DNA from: Macrothele yani
Lineage: Eukaryota; Arthropoda; Arachnida; Araneae; Macrothelidae
Assembly (NCBI GenBank): GCA_039090855.1
Contig: CM076991.1
Span: forward strand, 104,916,021-104,980,020
Reading direction: 5' to 3'
Length of the DNA stretch: 64,000 bases
Positions 32,390 to 43,677 of the stretch are shown piece by piece. The translations under genes and the position numbers were made by a program. The notes under the pieces were generated by a model. The model worked only from the letters and a program-made list of their open reading frames with translations, was not told the origin of the DNA and ran no database searches. How positions within the stretch are numbered: the first letter of the stretch is position 1; every line of letters starts with the position of its first letter.

Positions 32390-33602
32390 CACTGAAGTGC
32401 CAGAAAACCTGGTACACCAGTCTAATACTTTGTAGGTCCCCCCACGAGAGCGCAGGACTGCAGACATACGACGGGGCATGGACTCCACTAGCTTCTGGAA
32501 ATATTCTGTAGGCAATGCACACCCATTGTTCCTGCAGAGCGTTTCAAAATTCGGGTGTATTCCGAGGTCTCTGATTCCTGTGTTCGATAGCGAGTTGCAT
32601 GACATCCCAAATGTGTTCTATCACGTTGGGGACTTGAGTGGGAATGCCAACACCCCAAACTCAGAAGAATGCTCTTCTAACAATAATGTGGCGTCCGGAC
32701 ACTTGTGTGGAGGTGCATTGTCCTATTGGAACAGGCCCAACCCATCAGCATGAATGCAGGACATAAAGAAAGGATGCGCACACAGCGTTGGCCGGCCACA
32801 GACGTTTGTAGACGTACCACGGGTCCCATTGAAGTCCAGCTAAACACCCCCGTACCATTACGGACCCCCCCCCTCCTCCACCCCACCACCACCACCAGCC
32901 GGTACAGTTCCCTGTTGATTGACGAGATCCATGGCTTCATGAGGTTTGTACCACACACGAATCCTTCTATCTGCCCGATACAGTTGGAAATGCGACTCGT
33001 CAGAGCAGGCTACTTGTTTCCAGTCATCAAGTGTCCAGTGGCGGTGCTGCCGTGCCCAAGCGAGGCGCATAGCTCTCTGTGTCGTGCACCCATCAAGGGT
33101 ACTCGAGTTGGGCGTCGGCTCCCAAAGCCCATATCGTGCAGGATACGTTGTACAGTCCGGACGCTGATGCTTGTTGAGGCTCCAGCATTGAATTCCGATG
33201 CTCCCTGCGAGAATGCCGCGTGAAACGATTCTTGACAGCCGACGATGGTCACGTTCACCCAATGTCTTTTTACGGCCACACTTGTATCATATATTGGAGG
33301 TCTTGGCGGAATTCTTGTAGTCACGGTTACACCCTTGCAATGGTCGTCCGTGAAACTTCGAACTTCGTTTCTACCTCCGAAATACTATGGCCCATCTCAC
33401 GAGCGCCAACTATGACACCGCGTTGAAAATCGCTTAAATCGTTATTACTTGTCATTCTCATGCCGAAAACAGCTCTGACAGCTGGCAAGGATGTCTATCG
33501 CTTTATATACGCACTGGCGGACCCAACCGAGTACGCGCATAGGTGACGTCGCTATGTATTTTGCATTAGCTCGTCTGTACCAGTTTTTCTGGCACTTCAG
33601 TG
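32390..33602 (-). pseudogene. Tc1-like element I, full length, inserted in Tc1-H
   Basis: TIR cactgaagtgccagaaaa at both ends, beside TA at 32388-32389 and 33603-33604; length 1213 bp. On the minus strand a TATATAAAG box (about 33500-33508) lies 31 bp before a GTCAG initiator-like motif. The start ATG is at 33461: MRMTSNNDLSDFQRGVIVGA, REMGHSISEVETKFEVSRTT. Then, in shifted frames, GERDHRRLSRIVSRG, RQHRHWTLDDWKQVACSDES (first Asp), RADRRIRVWYKPHEAMD, a G-rich/polypurine disruption near 32870, FSWTSMGPVVRLQ, and C-terminal FQKLVESMPRRMSAVLRSRG. The catalytic second block is degraded. Confidence 0.92.
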
Positions 33603-33629
33603 TATATGATGGCTGATCACCTACACGCT

Positions 33630-34167
33630 TTCATAGCTTTTTTTCATTTTAATTATTTGGTTTTGAACGAGAGGAGGAGACCTGAGCAGAGGTCTAAAGA
33701 GATAGTTAGGGTGATTGAAAGTTTAAGGAAGAAAAGAAGGATAAAGATTTGTAGAGGGGAGAATAGCCAAATTAAAAGAGCACCTAGAATGATGGAGTGT
33801 GATGTTATAGAAGAAATAGCTAAAAATATGGGATTACCTAAGTGAACGAAATTATCTGGTTGGTTTTTTAGAACAAATTTTGTGGAAATGAATAATATCC
33901 GGGATGAATAGGAAGCGGTTAGCCCAAAAGAGAAAGGGGCAATAAAAATTAAAAAGGATTTTAGATATTTTGAAAATAGTTGTTCTGCCATAGCATCTTT
34001 GGAGAAAACCCCGGAAAAAAAGGGGAAACCAAAAAGGGTAAGGCTGATTGGAAGGACGGGGTAGTTGTTGGATGAGGCTCCATGGGCGCGTATGTCTTGG
34101 TACCTGGTACCGTGGATAATAGCTCCGGAGCATGAGAATAGGGTTCTTTTAAATAAAGCGTGGGCAA
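33630..34167 (-). pseudogene. ND5: NUMT: nuclear copy of mitochondrial ND5 (C-terminal third)
   Basis: The minus strand has an uninterrupted frame from 34167 to a stop near 33653. Motifs: DLIAHALFK, LFSCSGAIIHG, QDIRAHG, LFGFPFFSGVFSKDAMAEQ, SYSSRILF, and hydrophobic helices to GLLLSFKTK. The order HALFK...SGAIIHG...QDIR...GFPFxxGxxSKD is that of ND5, subunit 5 of mitochondrial complex I. Using the invertebrate mitochondrial code, the AGA after FK becomes Ser (FKST), which fits the family better than the Arg of the standard code. The coding strand is C-rich and G-poor. The N-terminal two thirds are absent. The right junction lies at the start of the second Tc1-H piece (about 34167); the left junction is between 33605 and 33653 and may include flanking mitochondrial sequence. 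Confidence 0.85.
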
Positions 34168-35520
34168 TTAGATCTGTTTCAGCGGGACAATGCTCCGCCC
34201 CACTAGTCTGCAACCATCCAGGCATAGCTCAAGGAACATTCGTCTGAGTTTGGAATCATCCAGTGGCCTCTAACGTTCCGGAATTTAAACCCTGTGGAAG
34301 CTGTCTGGGATCCTGGACCGACGTCTCGGGTAGAGTTATGCACAATGCTGCAACAGGCATGGCTGGGAACATCAGATCCATGGATCCTGGACCGACATCT
34401 CGGGTGGTGTTGTGGACAATGCTGCAACATGCATGGCTGGGAACATCAGATCCATGGATCCTAGACCGACGTCTCGGGGGGGGGGGGTTGTGGACAATTC
34501 TGCAACAGGCATGGCTGGGAACATCAGATCCATAGATCCTGGACCGACGTCTCGGGTGGAGTTGTGGACAATGCTGCAAGAAGCATGGCTGTGCACATCA
34601 GATCTATGGATCCTGGACCGACATCTCGGGTGGAGTTGTGGACAATGCTGCAACATGCATGGCTGGGAACATCAGATCCATGGATCCTGGACCGACGTCT
34701 CGGGGGGGGGGGGTTGTGGGCAATGCTGCAAGAGGCATGGCTAGGAACATCAGATCCCTGGATCCTGGACCGACATCTCGGGTGGAGTTGTGGACAATGC
34801 TGCAACATGCATGGCTGGGAACATCAGATCCATGGATCCTGGACCGACGTCTCGGGTGGAGTTGTGGACAATGCTGCAAGAGGCATGGCTGTGCACATCA
34901 GATCCATGGATCCTGGACCGACATCTCGGGTTGGAGTTGTGGACAATGCTGCAAGAGGTATGGCTAGGAACATCAGATCCCTGGATCCTGGACCGATGTC
35001 TCGGGTGGAGTTGTGGACAATGCTGCAAGAGGCATGGCTGTGCACATCAGATCCATGGATCCTGGACCGACATCTCGGGTGGAGTTGTGGACAATGCTGC
35101 AACATGCATGGCTGGGAACATCAGATCCATGGATCCTGGACCGACGTCTCGGGGGGGGTTGTGTACAATGCTGCAAGAGGCATGGCTGTGCACATCAGAT
35201 CCATGGATCCTGGACCGACATCTCGGGTTGGAGTTGTGGACAATGCTGCAACATGCATGGCTGGGAACATCAGATCCATGGATCCTGGACCGACGTCTCG
35301 GGGGGGTTTGTGGGCAATGCTGCAACATGCATGGCTGGGAACATCAGATCAATGGATCCTGGACCGACGTCTCGGGTGGAGTTGTGGACAATGCTGCAAC
35401 AGGCATGGCTAGCATTATCTCCGAAAATCCTCCGGCATCAGGTAGAGGAGTACCAACACGCTATTTGGTAGGTATCTCTAATGTTTTTTCCAATGAGTGT
35501 ATAGGGATAGACGGAGAATA
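34167..35520 (+). pseudogene. Tc1-like transposase H, second part, with a 74-bp expansion
   Basis: The plus strand begins inside the second catalytic block (DLFQRDNAPPH). It continues, in shifted frames, with EFGIIQWPL, RNLNPVEAVWD (third catalytic Glu in NPVEAVW) and then the repeated segment PGPTSRVELWTMLQQAWLG. After the last repeat the ordinary C terminus resumes: MLQQAWLALSPKILRHQVEE. The first 60 bp overlap in content with 32329-32388 (LFQ.DxAP, PGIA.GT), about 80% similar by eye. So this is either another copy of family H or the other side of a duplication made when the NUMT arrived. Confidence 0.8.
34300..35415 (+). repeat. Tandem array, about 15 units of 74 bp, inside Tc1-H
   Basis: The motif tcctggaccgac recurs at 34311, 34385, 34459, 34537, 34611, 34685, 34763, 34837, 34911, 34986, 35060, 35134, 35208, 35283 and 35357. 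Spacing is 74 bp, with 75-78 where G runs have grown (for example near 34478 and 34703). Because 74 is not a multiple of three, successive units fall in different frames, so the long open frames are accidental. A higher-order pattern of alternating variants (caacatgcatggctggg versus caagaggcatggctgtg) is visible. Confidence 0.96.
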
Positions 35521-37444
35521 AACCATCACCAAGAGATTCTGTGAGGACAAATCTTTAAAAGCTACTCCATTTCAGTCTCTAAATTTTTGTTCAAAATATC
35601 GCCAGAAAGAAAAGGAAGGAATGAATAAACAACACTGAATATTGGTACAGTGAGGTACAAGAATTAAAGAATACATACTACCATCAGAAAAAGTTCTGCA
35701 TGTTCGTATTTAGTTGAAGTAGGTTAGAACACGAATTTTTTTAACGCCCCATGTAGATTTCTTTTTCCTGGGTTCCATCGACGAGCACTGAAGTTTCAAT
35801 GCCAAAAAATTGGAGAGCAAATCCTTTTGTTAGAATGCCCGTAGAAAAAAGGAGAAATAATAACCTTCGCCAAGCCAAAGGGTCAAAATGGGGGGGGGAG
35901 AGATAAGGACTGTTGTCATAATGTAATAATTTATGTGCCCTTCCGATTGATATTTTCATCAGAACATAAATGAAAGAAGCGGCGTAAGGCTAATATCGTG
36001 ATGACATACACGAATAATGTTTACGAAGAATTCCGCAAGAGACACACCCATAGGTAAGATAAATGCTCTCTGGAAAGCTACTCAGGAGTAGTAAGAAAGA
36101 AAACAATGTTTGTAGCGAGGCAGTCTAAGTACTGAACGGAAAAACGATTAATTTTTTCGGTAGGAAATCCTTAAGAAAAGAATTTTCGAAATCCGTGCCG
36201 AAGTGTTGTAGATAGAAAGATAGTTAACAAAAGCTCTTGTTCCTAACTTTTCGTATTTTCTGTGATTACAAATTTCACAATTTTTGCCATTAAAACCTCT
36301 TTAGGAAGTTTTTATGGAATTTGCATATATTCTCTTCGTCTTTGTTTGTTTCGGCTCAGCCACCTGCAGAGAAGCACCCTGCGAAAAATTCCAAACGCGA
36401 CACATCAGAAGAACTGTCGTCCATTAGCCAATTTTAATGAAAGAAACAGGCCGTCTACTTTCCCCGCGGCTGTCTCCTCTGCATGATTGATGTAGCATCT
36501 TAATAAGTAATTTGCATTTCAATGGGGAACAAGATATGCCTCTTAGTAAACCTCTCTTCCCCTTCTTCATTCTTTCCGTTCAGAGAAGATTCTCTCTTCT
36601 GAGAGGATTTCTCTCTCTTTCTCCAAAGAAAGACAATGTTTTCTTCCGCCGGGATGATAAGGCACACAGTGCTGGACACCCAGTTAGCGTATCTTGATTG
36701 ATGTTGCTCGCCAGCTTCCTATTATCGTTTTCCAACCAGCTGGGATTCTTGGTAGAATATGTTTATGTTGCATAATTTCCCAGGTCCTTTAACTGAAGTA
36801 AGGGATTTTGGTTGAGAATCAGGATTCCTTTGCTCTTTGATTGGGGATCAGTTAGTTGAGAATGGATTTTTTACCCTACTCTAAGCTGCTTTTGCTAGCG
36901 AAGGCAAAAATAAACTAACACCGAAACGATTCATAAAAATGGACTACCACAAAAAATGTCTTTAACGGGGGATTTTGTGAAACGTTGTGTATACTTGTAT
37001 GTGCTCGCTGTTTCTGTGCATATTTCGCCTGAATTCGTTTAGCGTATGTGGAAAAAAAGTTTGACATGAATTTCAGTTGATGTGACCATTATTACAGAAG
37101 CTTTCGTGTTTCCAGGTTAGAGCTAAATGCATTTTCTGGAATAAAGGGACTTTACACTTACAGGGTGCAATGGGGAATTTTAATTCAACTGAAATTTTTT
37201 TCCGTAAAAAGTGACGGTTGCATCATTAAGATTATAGATTCCTTTTTATCGAAAGAGGGAAAAATGGTTTTATCTCTGTTCTTACAAGAATTTGAATGAA
37301 GATGACTTATAAATTAATTTCGTACCTAAATATCGATGTACGAAAATAATTCAAAAAGTACGGTTCGCAAATATATTGCGTTTTGTACGAATCTTGAAAA
37401 TATTCATAATCAGTGACTGTACAATTAGATGCGTGGTGCAATAA
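35521..37444. other. Unassigned spacer of about 1.9 kb
   Basis: A minus-strand frame of 72 codons at 35959-35741 has no motif I recognise. No transposon ends, tandem repeats or SINE copies were found. Confidence 0.4.
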
Positions 37445-37789
37445 CATAAATGTCTTGAACATATTAAAGTATTTTCATGATGACATTTCTGTTCTTCACG
37501 TGTAGTTTCGGTGTTAAAAGCTTGACGTATCAAATTGGAACTTTTTTCTATAATGTTTTAGGACAGCTATAGTCCTGTACAAAAATTTTAAATATAATTT
37601 CACCATCGCTTCATCCTCAGGGTCTTTCCTCCGATGACTTTCACTTCTGTCTCTTTCCTTATACCGATAGAAAGTCGGAAACAAACCTGAAACCACAGTT
37701 TGGGCACTTTCATCGGAATCGGAATCGGTTGGGCACTTTCATCGGAATCGGAATTACCCGTATGCATTTCTGCTTGGTCAGACCAGTCA

Positions 37790-38960
37790 TCATATGTAGG
37801 ATTCCTGCTTAAAGACGTGAAAAAGTGATTTCACATCCCTTTTACCCGTATATATCACTTCAGTTACCCGTATGCATTTCTGCTGGGTCAGACCAGTCAT
37901 CATCTGTAGGATTCCTGATTAAAGAAGTGAAAAAGAGATTTCACATCCCTTTTACCCGTATATATCACTTCAGTTACCCGTATGCATTTCTGCTGGGTCA
38001 GACCAGTCATCATCTGTAGGATTCCTGCTTAAAGAAGTGAAAAAGGGATTTCACATCCCTTTTACCCGTATGTATCACTTCAGTTACCCGTATGCATTTC
38101 TGCTGGGTCAGACCAGTCATCATCTGTAGGATTCCTGCTTAAAGAAGTGAAAACGTGATTTCACGTCCCTTTTACCCGTATATATCACTTCAGTTACCCG
38201 TATGCATTTCTGCTGGGTCAGACCAGTCATCATCTGTAGGATTCCTGCTTAAAGAAGTGAAAAAGAGATTTCACGTCCCTTTTACCCGTATATATCACTT
38301 CAGTTACCCGTATGCATTTCTGCTGGGTCAGACCAGTCATCATCTGTAGGATTCCTGCTTAAAGAAGTGAAAAAGGGATTTCACATCCCTTTTACCCGTA
38401 TATATCACTTCAGTTACCCGTATGCATTTCTGCTGGGTCAGACCAGTCATCATCTGTAGGATTCCTGCTTAAAGAAGTGAAAAAGGGATTTCACATCCCT
38501 TTTACCCGTATATATCATCACTTCAGTTACCCGTATGCATTTCTGCTGGGTCAGACCAGTCATCATATGTAGGATTCCTGCTTAAAGACGTGAAAAAGTG
38601 ATTTCACATCCCTTTTACCCGTATATATCACTTCAGTTACCCGTATGCATTTCTGCTGGGTCAGACCAGTCATCATCTGTAGGATTCCTGATTAAAGAAG
38701 TGAAAAGAGATTTCACATCCCTTTTACCCGTATATATCACTTCAGTTACCCGTATGCATTTCTGCTGGGTCAGACCAGTCATCATCTGTAGGATCCCTGC
38801 TTAAAGAAGTGAAAAAGGGATTTCACATCCCTTTTACCCGTATATATCACTTCAGTTACCCGTATGCATTTCTGCTGGGTCAGACCAGTCATCATCTGTA
38901 GGATTCCTGCTTAAAGAAGTGAAAAAGTGATTTCACGTCCCTTTTACCCAGATATATCAC
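37790..38960 (+). repeat. 110-bp tandem repeat, 11 units, with a 7-unit higher order
   Basis: The motif gaccagtcatcat followed by gtaggattcctg recurs about every 110 bp, 11 times from about 37785. Each unit contains ttacccgtatatatcacttc, ttacccgtatgcatttctgc and a small inverted repeat (agggatttcacatccct). Units 1-3 and 8-10 share private variants (aaagacgtgaaaaagtg; gattaaagaag), giving a higher-order period of seven units (about 772 bp). Confidence 0.95.
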
Positions 38961-39662
38961 TTCAGTTACCCATATGCAATTCTGCTTCCTAAAGAAGTGA
39001 AAAGGTGATTCCGCATCACTTTTACCCGGATGTATCACTTCAGTTACCCATATGCATTTCTGCTTCTTAAAGAAGTGAAAAGTGATTTTACATCACTTTT
39101 ACCCTTATATATCGCTTCAGTTACCAGTATGCATTTCTGCTTCTTAAAAAAGTCACTTTTCTCCAGATATATCACTTCAATCACCCGTATACATTTCTGC
39201 TTCTTAAATAAGTGAAAAAGTTATTGCTTTTATCCGAGTATATCACTTCAGTTACCCGTATGCATTTCTGCTTCTTAAAGAAGTCAAAAGTGATTTTACA
39301 TCACTTTTACCCTTATATATCGCTTCAGTTACCAGTATGCATTTCTGCTTCTTAAAAAAGTCACTTTTATCCAGATATAACACTTCAATCACCCGTATAC
39401 ATTTCTGCTTCTTAAATAAGTGAAAAAGTGATTGCTTTTATCCGAGTATATCACTTCAGTTACCCGTATACATTTCTGCTTCTTAAATAAGTGAAAAAGT
39501 GATTGCTTTTATCTGAGTATATCACTTCAGTTACCCGTATGCATTTCTGCTTCTTAAAGAAGTGAAAATATGGTTTAATATCCCTTTTAACCTTATATAC
39601 CGCTTCAGTTACCCGTACGCTTTTGTGCTTCTTAAAGAAGCGAAAAAGTGATTTCACATCAC
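38960..39662 (+). repeat. Shorter, diverged relatives of the 110-bp repeat
   Basis: About ten units of roughly 60-80 bp keep the cttcagttacccgtatgc and atttctgcttcttaaa parts but lack the gaccagtcatcatctgtagg part. They look older and more variable than the 110-bp block. Confidence 0.9.
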
Positions 39663-40151
39663 TTTAATGAAGAATCCTGTAGATGATGGCTTGTCTGACC
39701 CAGAAGAAATGCATGCGGGTAATGTTTTTCAAATTTAACGGGGTTTTTATGCTACAGCATGAGATGGCAAAAGAAGAAATATTCCGATTCCGAGGCGCCC
39801 AAAGGACCTGTGGTTATAGATTTGTTTCCCACCTTGCATCGGTGGAAGGAAAGCGAAGAAACAGGAAGTCATTGGACGAACGACACTGGGGATGAACGGA
39901 TGGTGAGATTATATACTAAATTTTTCTACAGGACTATAGTTTTTATTAAACATTATGACAAAAGCTCTAATCTGACTCGTCAAGCTTTTAACACCGAAAC
40001 CACACGTGAAGAACAGAAATGTCATTACGAAAACACTTTAATATTTTCAAGATATTTATAAGGTTCCCAAGTTTTTATTTAACGTACTAAGTACATAATC
40101 ATAGTAAGATACAGTCTCATATTAGTTTTACTTCACCACCTAGTCACCAAG

Positions 40152-40331
40152 TCTGATCATTCGTCCGAAAGGGGTCCGGGTTCGAATCCTGGTGAGGCAT
40201 GGAAGTTGTGTTTGTCTTACGGCACTGGCTCTCTCCCTTCCCTGGAACCAGTGACCCTAAATTAGGGACGGGCGACTGTTTATAGTCCATTGAGTTGCTC
40301 ACGATGGTCGTTAAACCTCCAATAAAAAAAA
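40152..40331 (+). mobile_element. tRNA-derived SINE, 5' truncated
   Basis: Starts inside the head (ctgatcattcgtccgaaagg), keeps box B (gggttcgaatcc), the complete body and an A-rich tail, and lacks box A. No clear target-site duplication. Confidence 0.9.
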
Positions 40332-40794
40332 ATGGGAAAAAATGCAAAAGTCCTGGGTACTTAACCCTTTTTAACATCATTCGAAACATCTTAATTGGAA
40401 TGGAATCATGTTAAATATCTTAGTTTGCTTTCCTAGGTGCTTCTTAGCATTGGGAAGAAAAAGTAATATGATGGCGCCAAATCAGGACTGGATGCGGAAC
40501 CATTTCTCACTCAAATTTCAAGAGATTCACAGTTGCAGCAGCATTGTGAAGTCGATCACTCCCAGTTTACCTTTACCATTAATGCATATGTTGTACCATA
40601 CGCTGTCACTAGTTCACGATGAATTTCAACTTATTAGCCCATAAAAACGAACTGCAGAACAAATTTATTTCTTTTTTCTTTCTTCGAGCGCGTCCGTCAA
40701 CTTGAAACTGCTACTGTGTCGTTTTACCTCATCTGATGTGCTGACTGCTACTGTCACCTGGTAGGGAATAGTGTTCCTCAATGTTTAAAACGTG
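40332..40794. other. Spacer
   Basis: No feature recognised. Confidence 0.4.
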
Positions 40795-41240
40795 CATATG
40801 TAGAATATTCAAAGCAAACAGAACATAAATTCTGAATTTGTTTGTAACACTTACTGGGCATCAATGTAACGCCTCTCAGAAAACTTTAAAATTTCATCGC
40901 CTTGAAGAGGAATAGAACCTGCATCTGCCGATTTCCGTCCGAGTATGCTATCCGTTACACGACCCAGGACAGTGAAGTTCCAAGCAAACTTACCATAGCT
41001 TAGGAAAAAGCTAAGTTTGCTTAGTTTCACAAACTTAGCTTAGGAACAAGCTCAGTCTCACAAACTTAGCTCGTAACGGATAGCATACTCGAAAGGAAAT
41101 TGGGAAATGCGGGTTGGATATCCGCTCCAGGGAGATAAAATTTTCAAGTTTTCTGAGATGTGTTACATGGATGACCAGTAAGTGGTACAAACAAATACAG
41201 AATTTATATTCTGTTTGCTTTGAATATTCTATCGATTTCT
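40795..41240. repeat. Imperfect large inverted repeat beside the satellite, with tRNA-like segments
   Basis: The left arm (about 40800-40970) contains an inverted piece of the satellite unit (agaatattcaaagcaaacag) and the segment cgagtatgctatccgttac. The right arm (41070-41240) carries the same in direct sense (gtaacggatagcatactcg, then ttctgtttgctttgaatatt). The arm core, read on the minus strand, resembles the D and T arms of a tRNA (acggatagc; gcaggttctattcc), so it may be a SINE or tRNA relic. The centre (40985-41065) has repeated aacttagctta motifs. Confidence 0.6.
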
Positions 41241-43437
41241 CATGTATTATGAGGAATATTTCTTCCTTCATTTATTTATCTCTGGATGACCAGTAAGTGG
41301 TACAAGCAAATTCAGGATTTATATTCTGTTTGCTTTGAATATTCTATCGATTTCCCATGTATTATGAGGAATATTTCTTCCTTCATTGATTTATCTCTGG
41401 ATGACCAGTAAGTGGTACAAGCAAATTCAGAATTTATATTCTGTTTGCTTTGAATATTCTATCGATGTCACGTGTATTATGAGGAATGTTTCTTCCTTCA
41501 TTGATTTATCTCTGGATGACCAGTAAGTGGTACAAGCAAATTCAGAATTTATATTCTGTTTGCTTTGAATATTCTATCGATTTCCCATGTATTATGAGGA
41601 ATATTTCTTCCTTCATTGATTTATCTCTGGATGACCAGTAAGTGGTACAAGCAAATTCAGAATTTATATTCTGTTTGCTTTGAATATTCTATCGATTTCC
41701 CATTTATTATGGAGAATATTTCTTCCTTCATTGATTTATTTCTGGATGACCAGTAAGTGGTACAAGCAAATTCAGAATTTATATTCTGTTTGCTTTGAAT
41801 ATTCTATCGATTTCCCATGTATTATGAGGAATATTTCTTCCTTCATTGATTTATCTCTGGATGACCAGTAAGTGGTACAAGCAAATTCAGAATTTATATT
41901 CTGTTTGCTTTGAATATTCTATCGATTTCCCATGTATTATGAGGAATATTTCTTCCTTCATTGATTTATCTCTGGATGACCAGTAAGTGGTACAAGCAAA
42001 CTCAAAATTTATATCCTGTTTGCTTTGAATATTCTATTGATTTCCCATGTATTACGAGGAATATTTCTTCCTTCATTGATTTATCTCTGGATGACCAGTA
42101 AGTGGTACAAGCAAATTCAGAATTTATATTCTGTTTGCTTTGAATATTCTATCGATTTCCCATGTATTATGAGGAATATTTCTTCCTTCATTGATTTATC
42201 TCTGGATGACCAGTAAGTGGTACAAGCAAATTCAGAATTTATATGCTGTTTTGCTTTGAATATTCTATCGATTTCCCATGTATTATGAGGAATATTTCTT
42301 CCTTCATTGATTTATCTCTGGATGACCAGTAAGTGGTACAAGCAAATTCAGAATTTATATTCTGTTTGCTTTGAATATTCTATCGATTTCCCATGTATTA
42401 TGAGGAATATTTCTTCCTTCATTGATTTATCTCTGGATGACCAGTAAGTGGTACAAGCAAATTCAGAATTTATATTCTGTTTGCTTTGAATATTCTATCG
42501 ATTTCCCATGTATTATGAGGAATATTTCTTCCTTCATTGATTTATCTCTGGATGACCAGTAAGTGGTACAAGCAAATTCAGAATTTATATTCTGTTTGCT
42601 TTGAATATTCTATCGATTTCCCATGTATTATGAGGAATATTTCTTCCTTCATTGATTTATCTCTGGATGACCAGTAAGTGGTACAAGCAAATTCAGAATT
42701 TATATTCTGTTTGCTTTGAATATTCTATCGATTTCCCATGTATTATGAGGAATATTTCTTCCTTCATTGATTTATCTCTGGATGACCAGTAAGTGGTACA
42801 AGCAAATTCAGAATTTATATTCTGTTTGCTTTGAATATTCTATCGATTTCCCATGTATTATGAGGAATATTTCTTCCTTCATTGATTTATCTCTGGATGA
42901 CCAGTAAGTGGTACAAGCAAATTCAGAATTTATATTCTGTTTGCTTTGAATATTCTATCGATTTCCCATGTATTATGAGGAATATTTCTTCCTTCATTGA
43001 TTTATCTCTGGATGACCAGTAAGTGGTACAAGCAAATTCAGAATTTATATTCTGTTTGCTTTGAATATTATATCGATTTCCCATGTATTATGAGGAATAT
43101 TTCTTCCTTCATTGATTTATCTCTGGATGACCAGTAAGTGGTACAAGCAAATTCAGAATTTATATTCTGTTTGCTTTGAATATTCTATCGATTTCCCATG
43201 TATTATGAGGAATATTTCTTCCTTCATTGATTTATCTCTGGATGACCAGTAAGTGGTACAAGCAAATTCAGAATTTATATTCTGTTTGCTTTGAATATTC
43301 TATCGATTTCCCATGTATTATGAGGAATATTTCTTCCTTCATTGATTTATCTCTGGATGACCAGTAAGTGGTACAAGCAAATTCAGAGTTTATATTCTGT
43401 TTGCTTTGACTATTCTATCGATTTCCCATGTATTTCG
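41171..43437 (+). repeat. 115-bp satellite, 20 units, highly uniform
   Basis: The motif atgaccagtaagtggtac recurs at 41171 and then every 115 bp to 42206, at 42322 after a 1-bp insertion, and on to 43357: 20 copies. Units differ by only a few bases, so the array is young or homogenised. Each unit contains tatcgat and an AT-rich core. Frames of about 63 codons recur by repetition and do not indicate genes. Confidence 0.97.
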
Positions 43438-43677
43438 AAGAATCTTTCTTTACATTGGAGGTTTAATGACCACCGTGAACAACTCAATGGGCTATAAGAA
43501 GTCGCCCGTCCCTAATTTACGGCAACGGGTTCCAGGGAAGGGAGAGAGCCAGTGCCGTAAGACAAACACAACATCCATGCCTCACCGGGATTCGAACGCG
43601 AACACTTTTCGAACATGCGAATGATCAGAAGCCATCGCTTAGACCACTACTCCAGCAGGGCGACAAGAATATTTCTT
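43438..43677 (-). mobile_element. tRNA-derived SINE inserted in the last satellite unit
   Basis: A reverse-oriented SINE body at 43451-43664, with its tail side at left (ttggaggtttaatgaccacc) and head at right (box A side gcttagaccactactcc). A 13-bp duplication aagaatctttctt / aagaatatttctt flanks it (43438-43450, 43665-43677; one mismatch). The duplicated sequence is part of the 115-bp satellite unit. Confidence 0.9.

Larger units (their letters stand above)
37445..40062. mobile_element. Foldback-like element: long inverted arms around a 110-bp repeat array
   Basis: The left arm 37445-37800 and the right arm 39663-40062 are inverted copies of each other. Both contain aacaccgaaac, tcacgtgaagaacag-type and gaaagaga/gaaagcgaag segments, and the arms share about 350 bp at roughly 75-80% identity by eye. 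At the right inner edge one 110-bp unit is present in inverted orientation (39664-39725). The architecture of long inverted arms with tandem subrepeats inside resembles foldback/Galileo-type elements. No transposase and no clear target-site duplication was seen, so it may instead be an inverted duplication. Confidence 0.6.

Noticed and set aside
34564..35521. Frames of 243-282 codons in the 74-bp array
   Set aside because: Tandem repetition with unit length not divisible by three rotates the frame; the peptides are repeats of the same transposase segment in shifting frames.
35741..35959. Minus-strand 72-codon frame as another mitochondrial fragment
   Set aside because: Hydrophobic and C-rich, but I could not match it to any mitochondrial gene motif.
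41680..42216. Repeated 63-codon frames in the satellite
   Set aside because: Identical by repetition of the 115-bp unit; no start context or coding bias.
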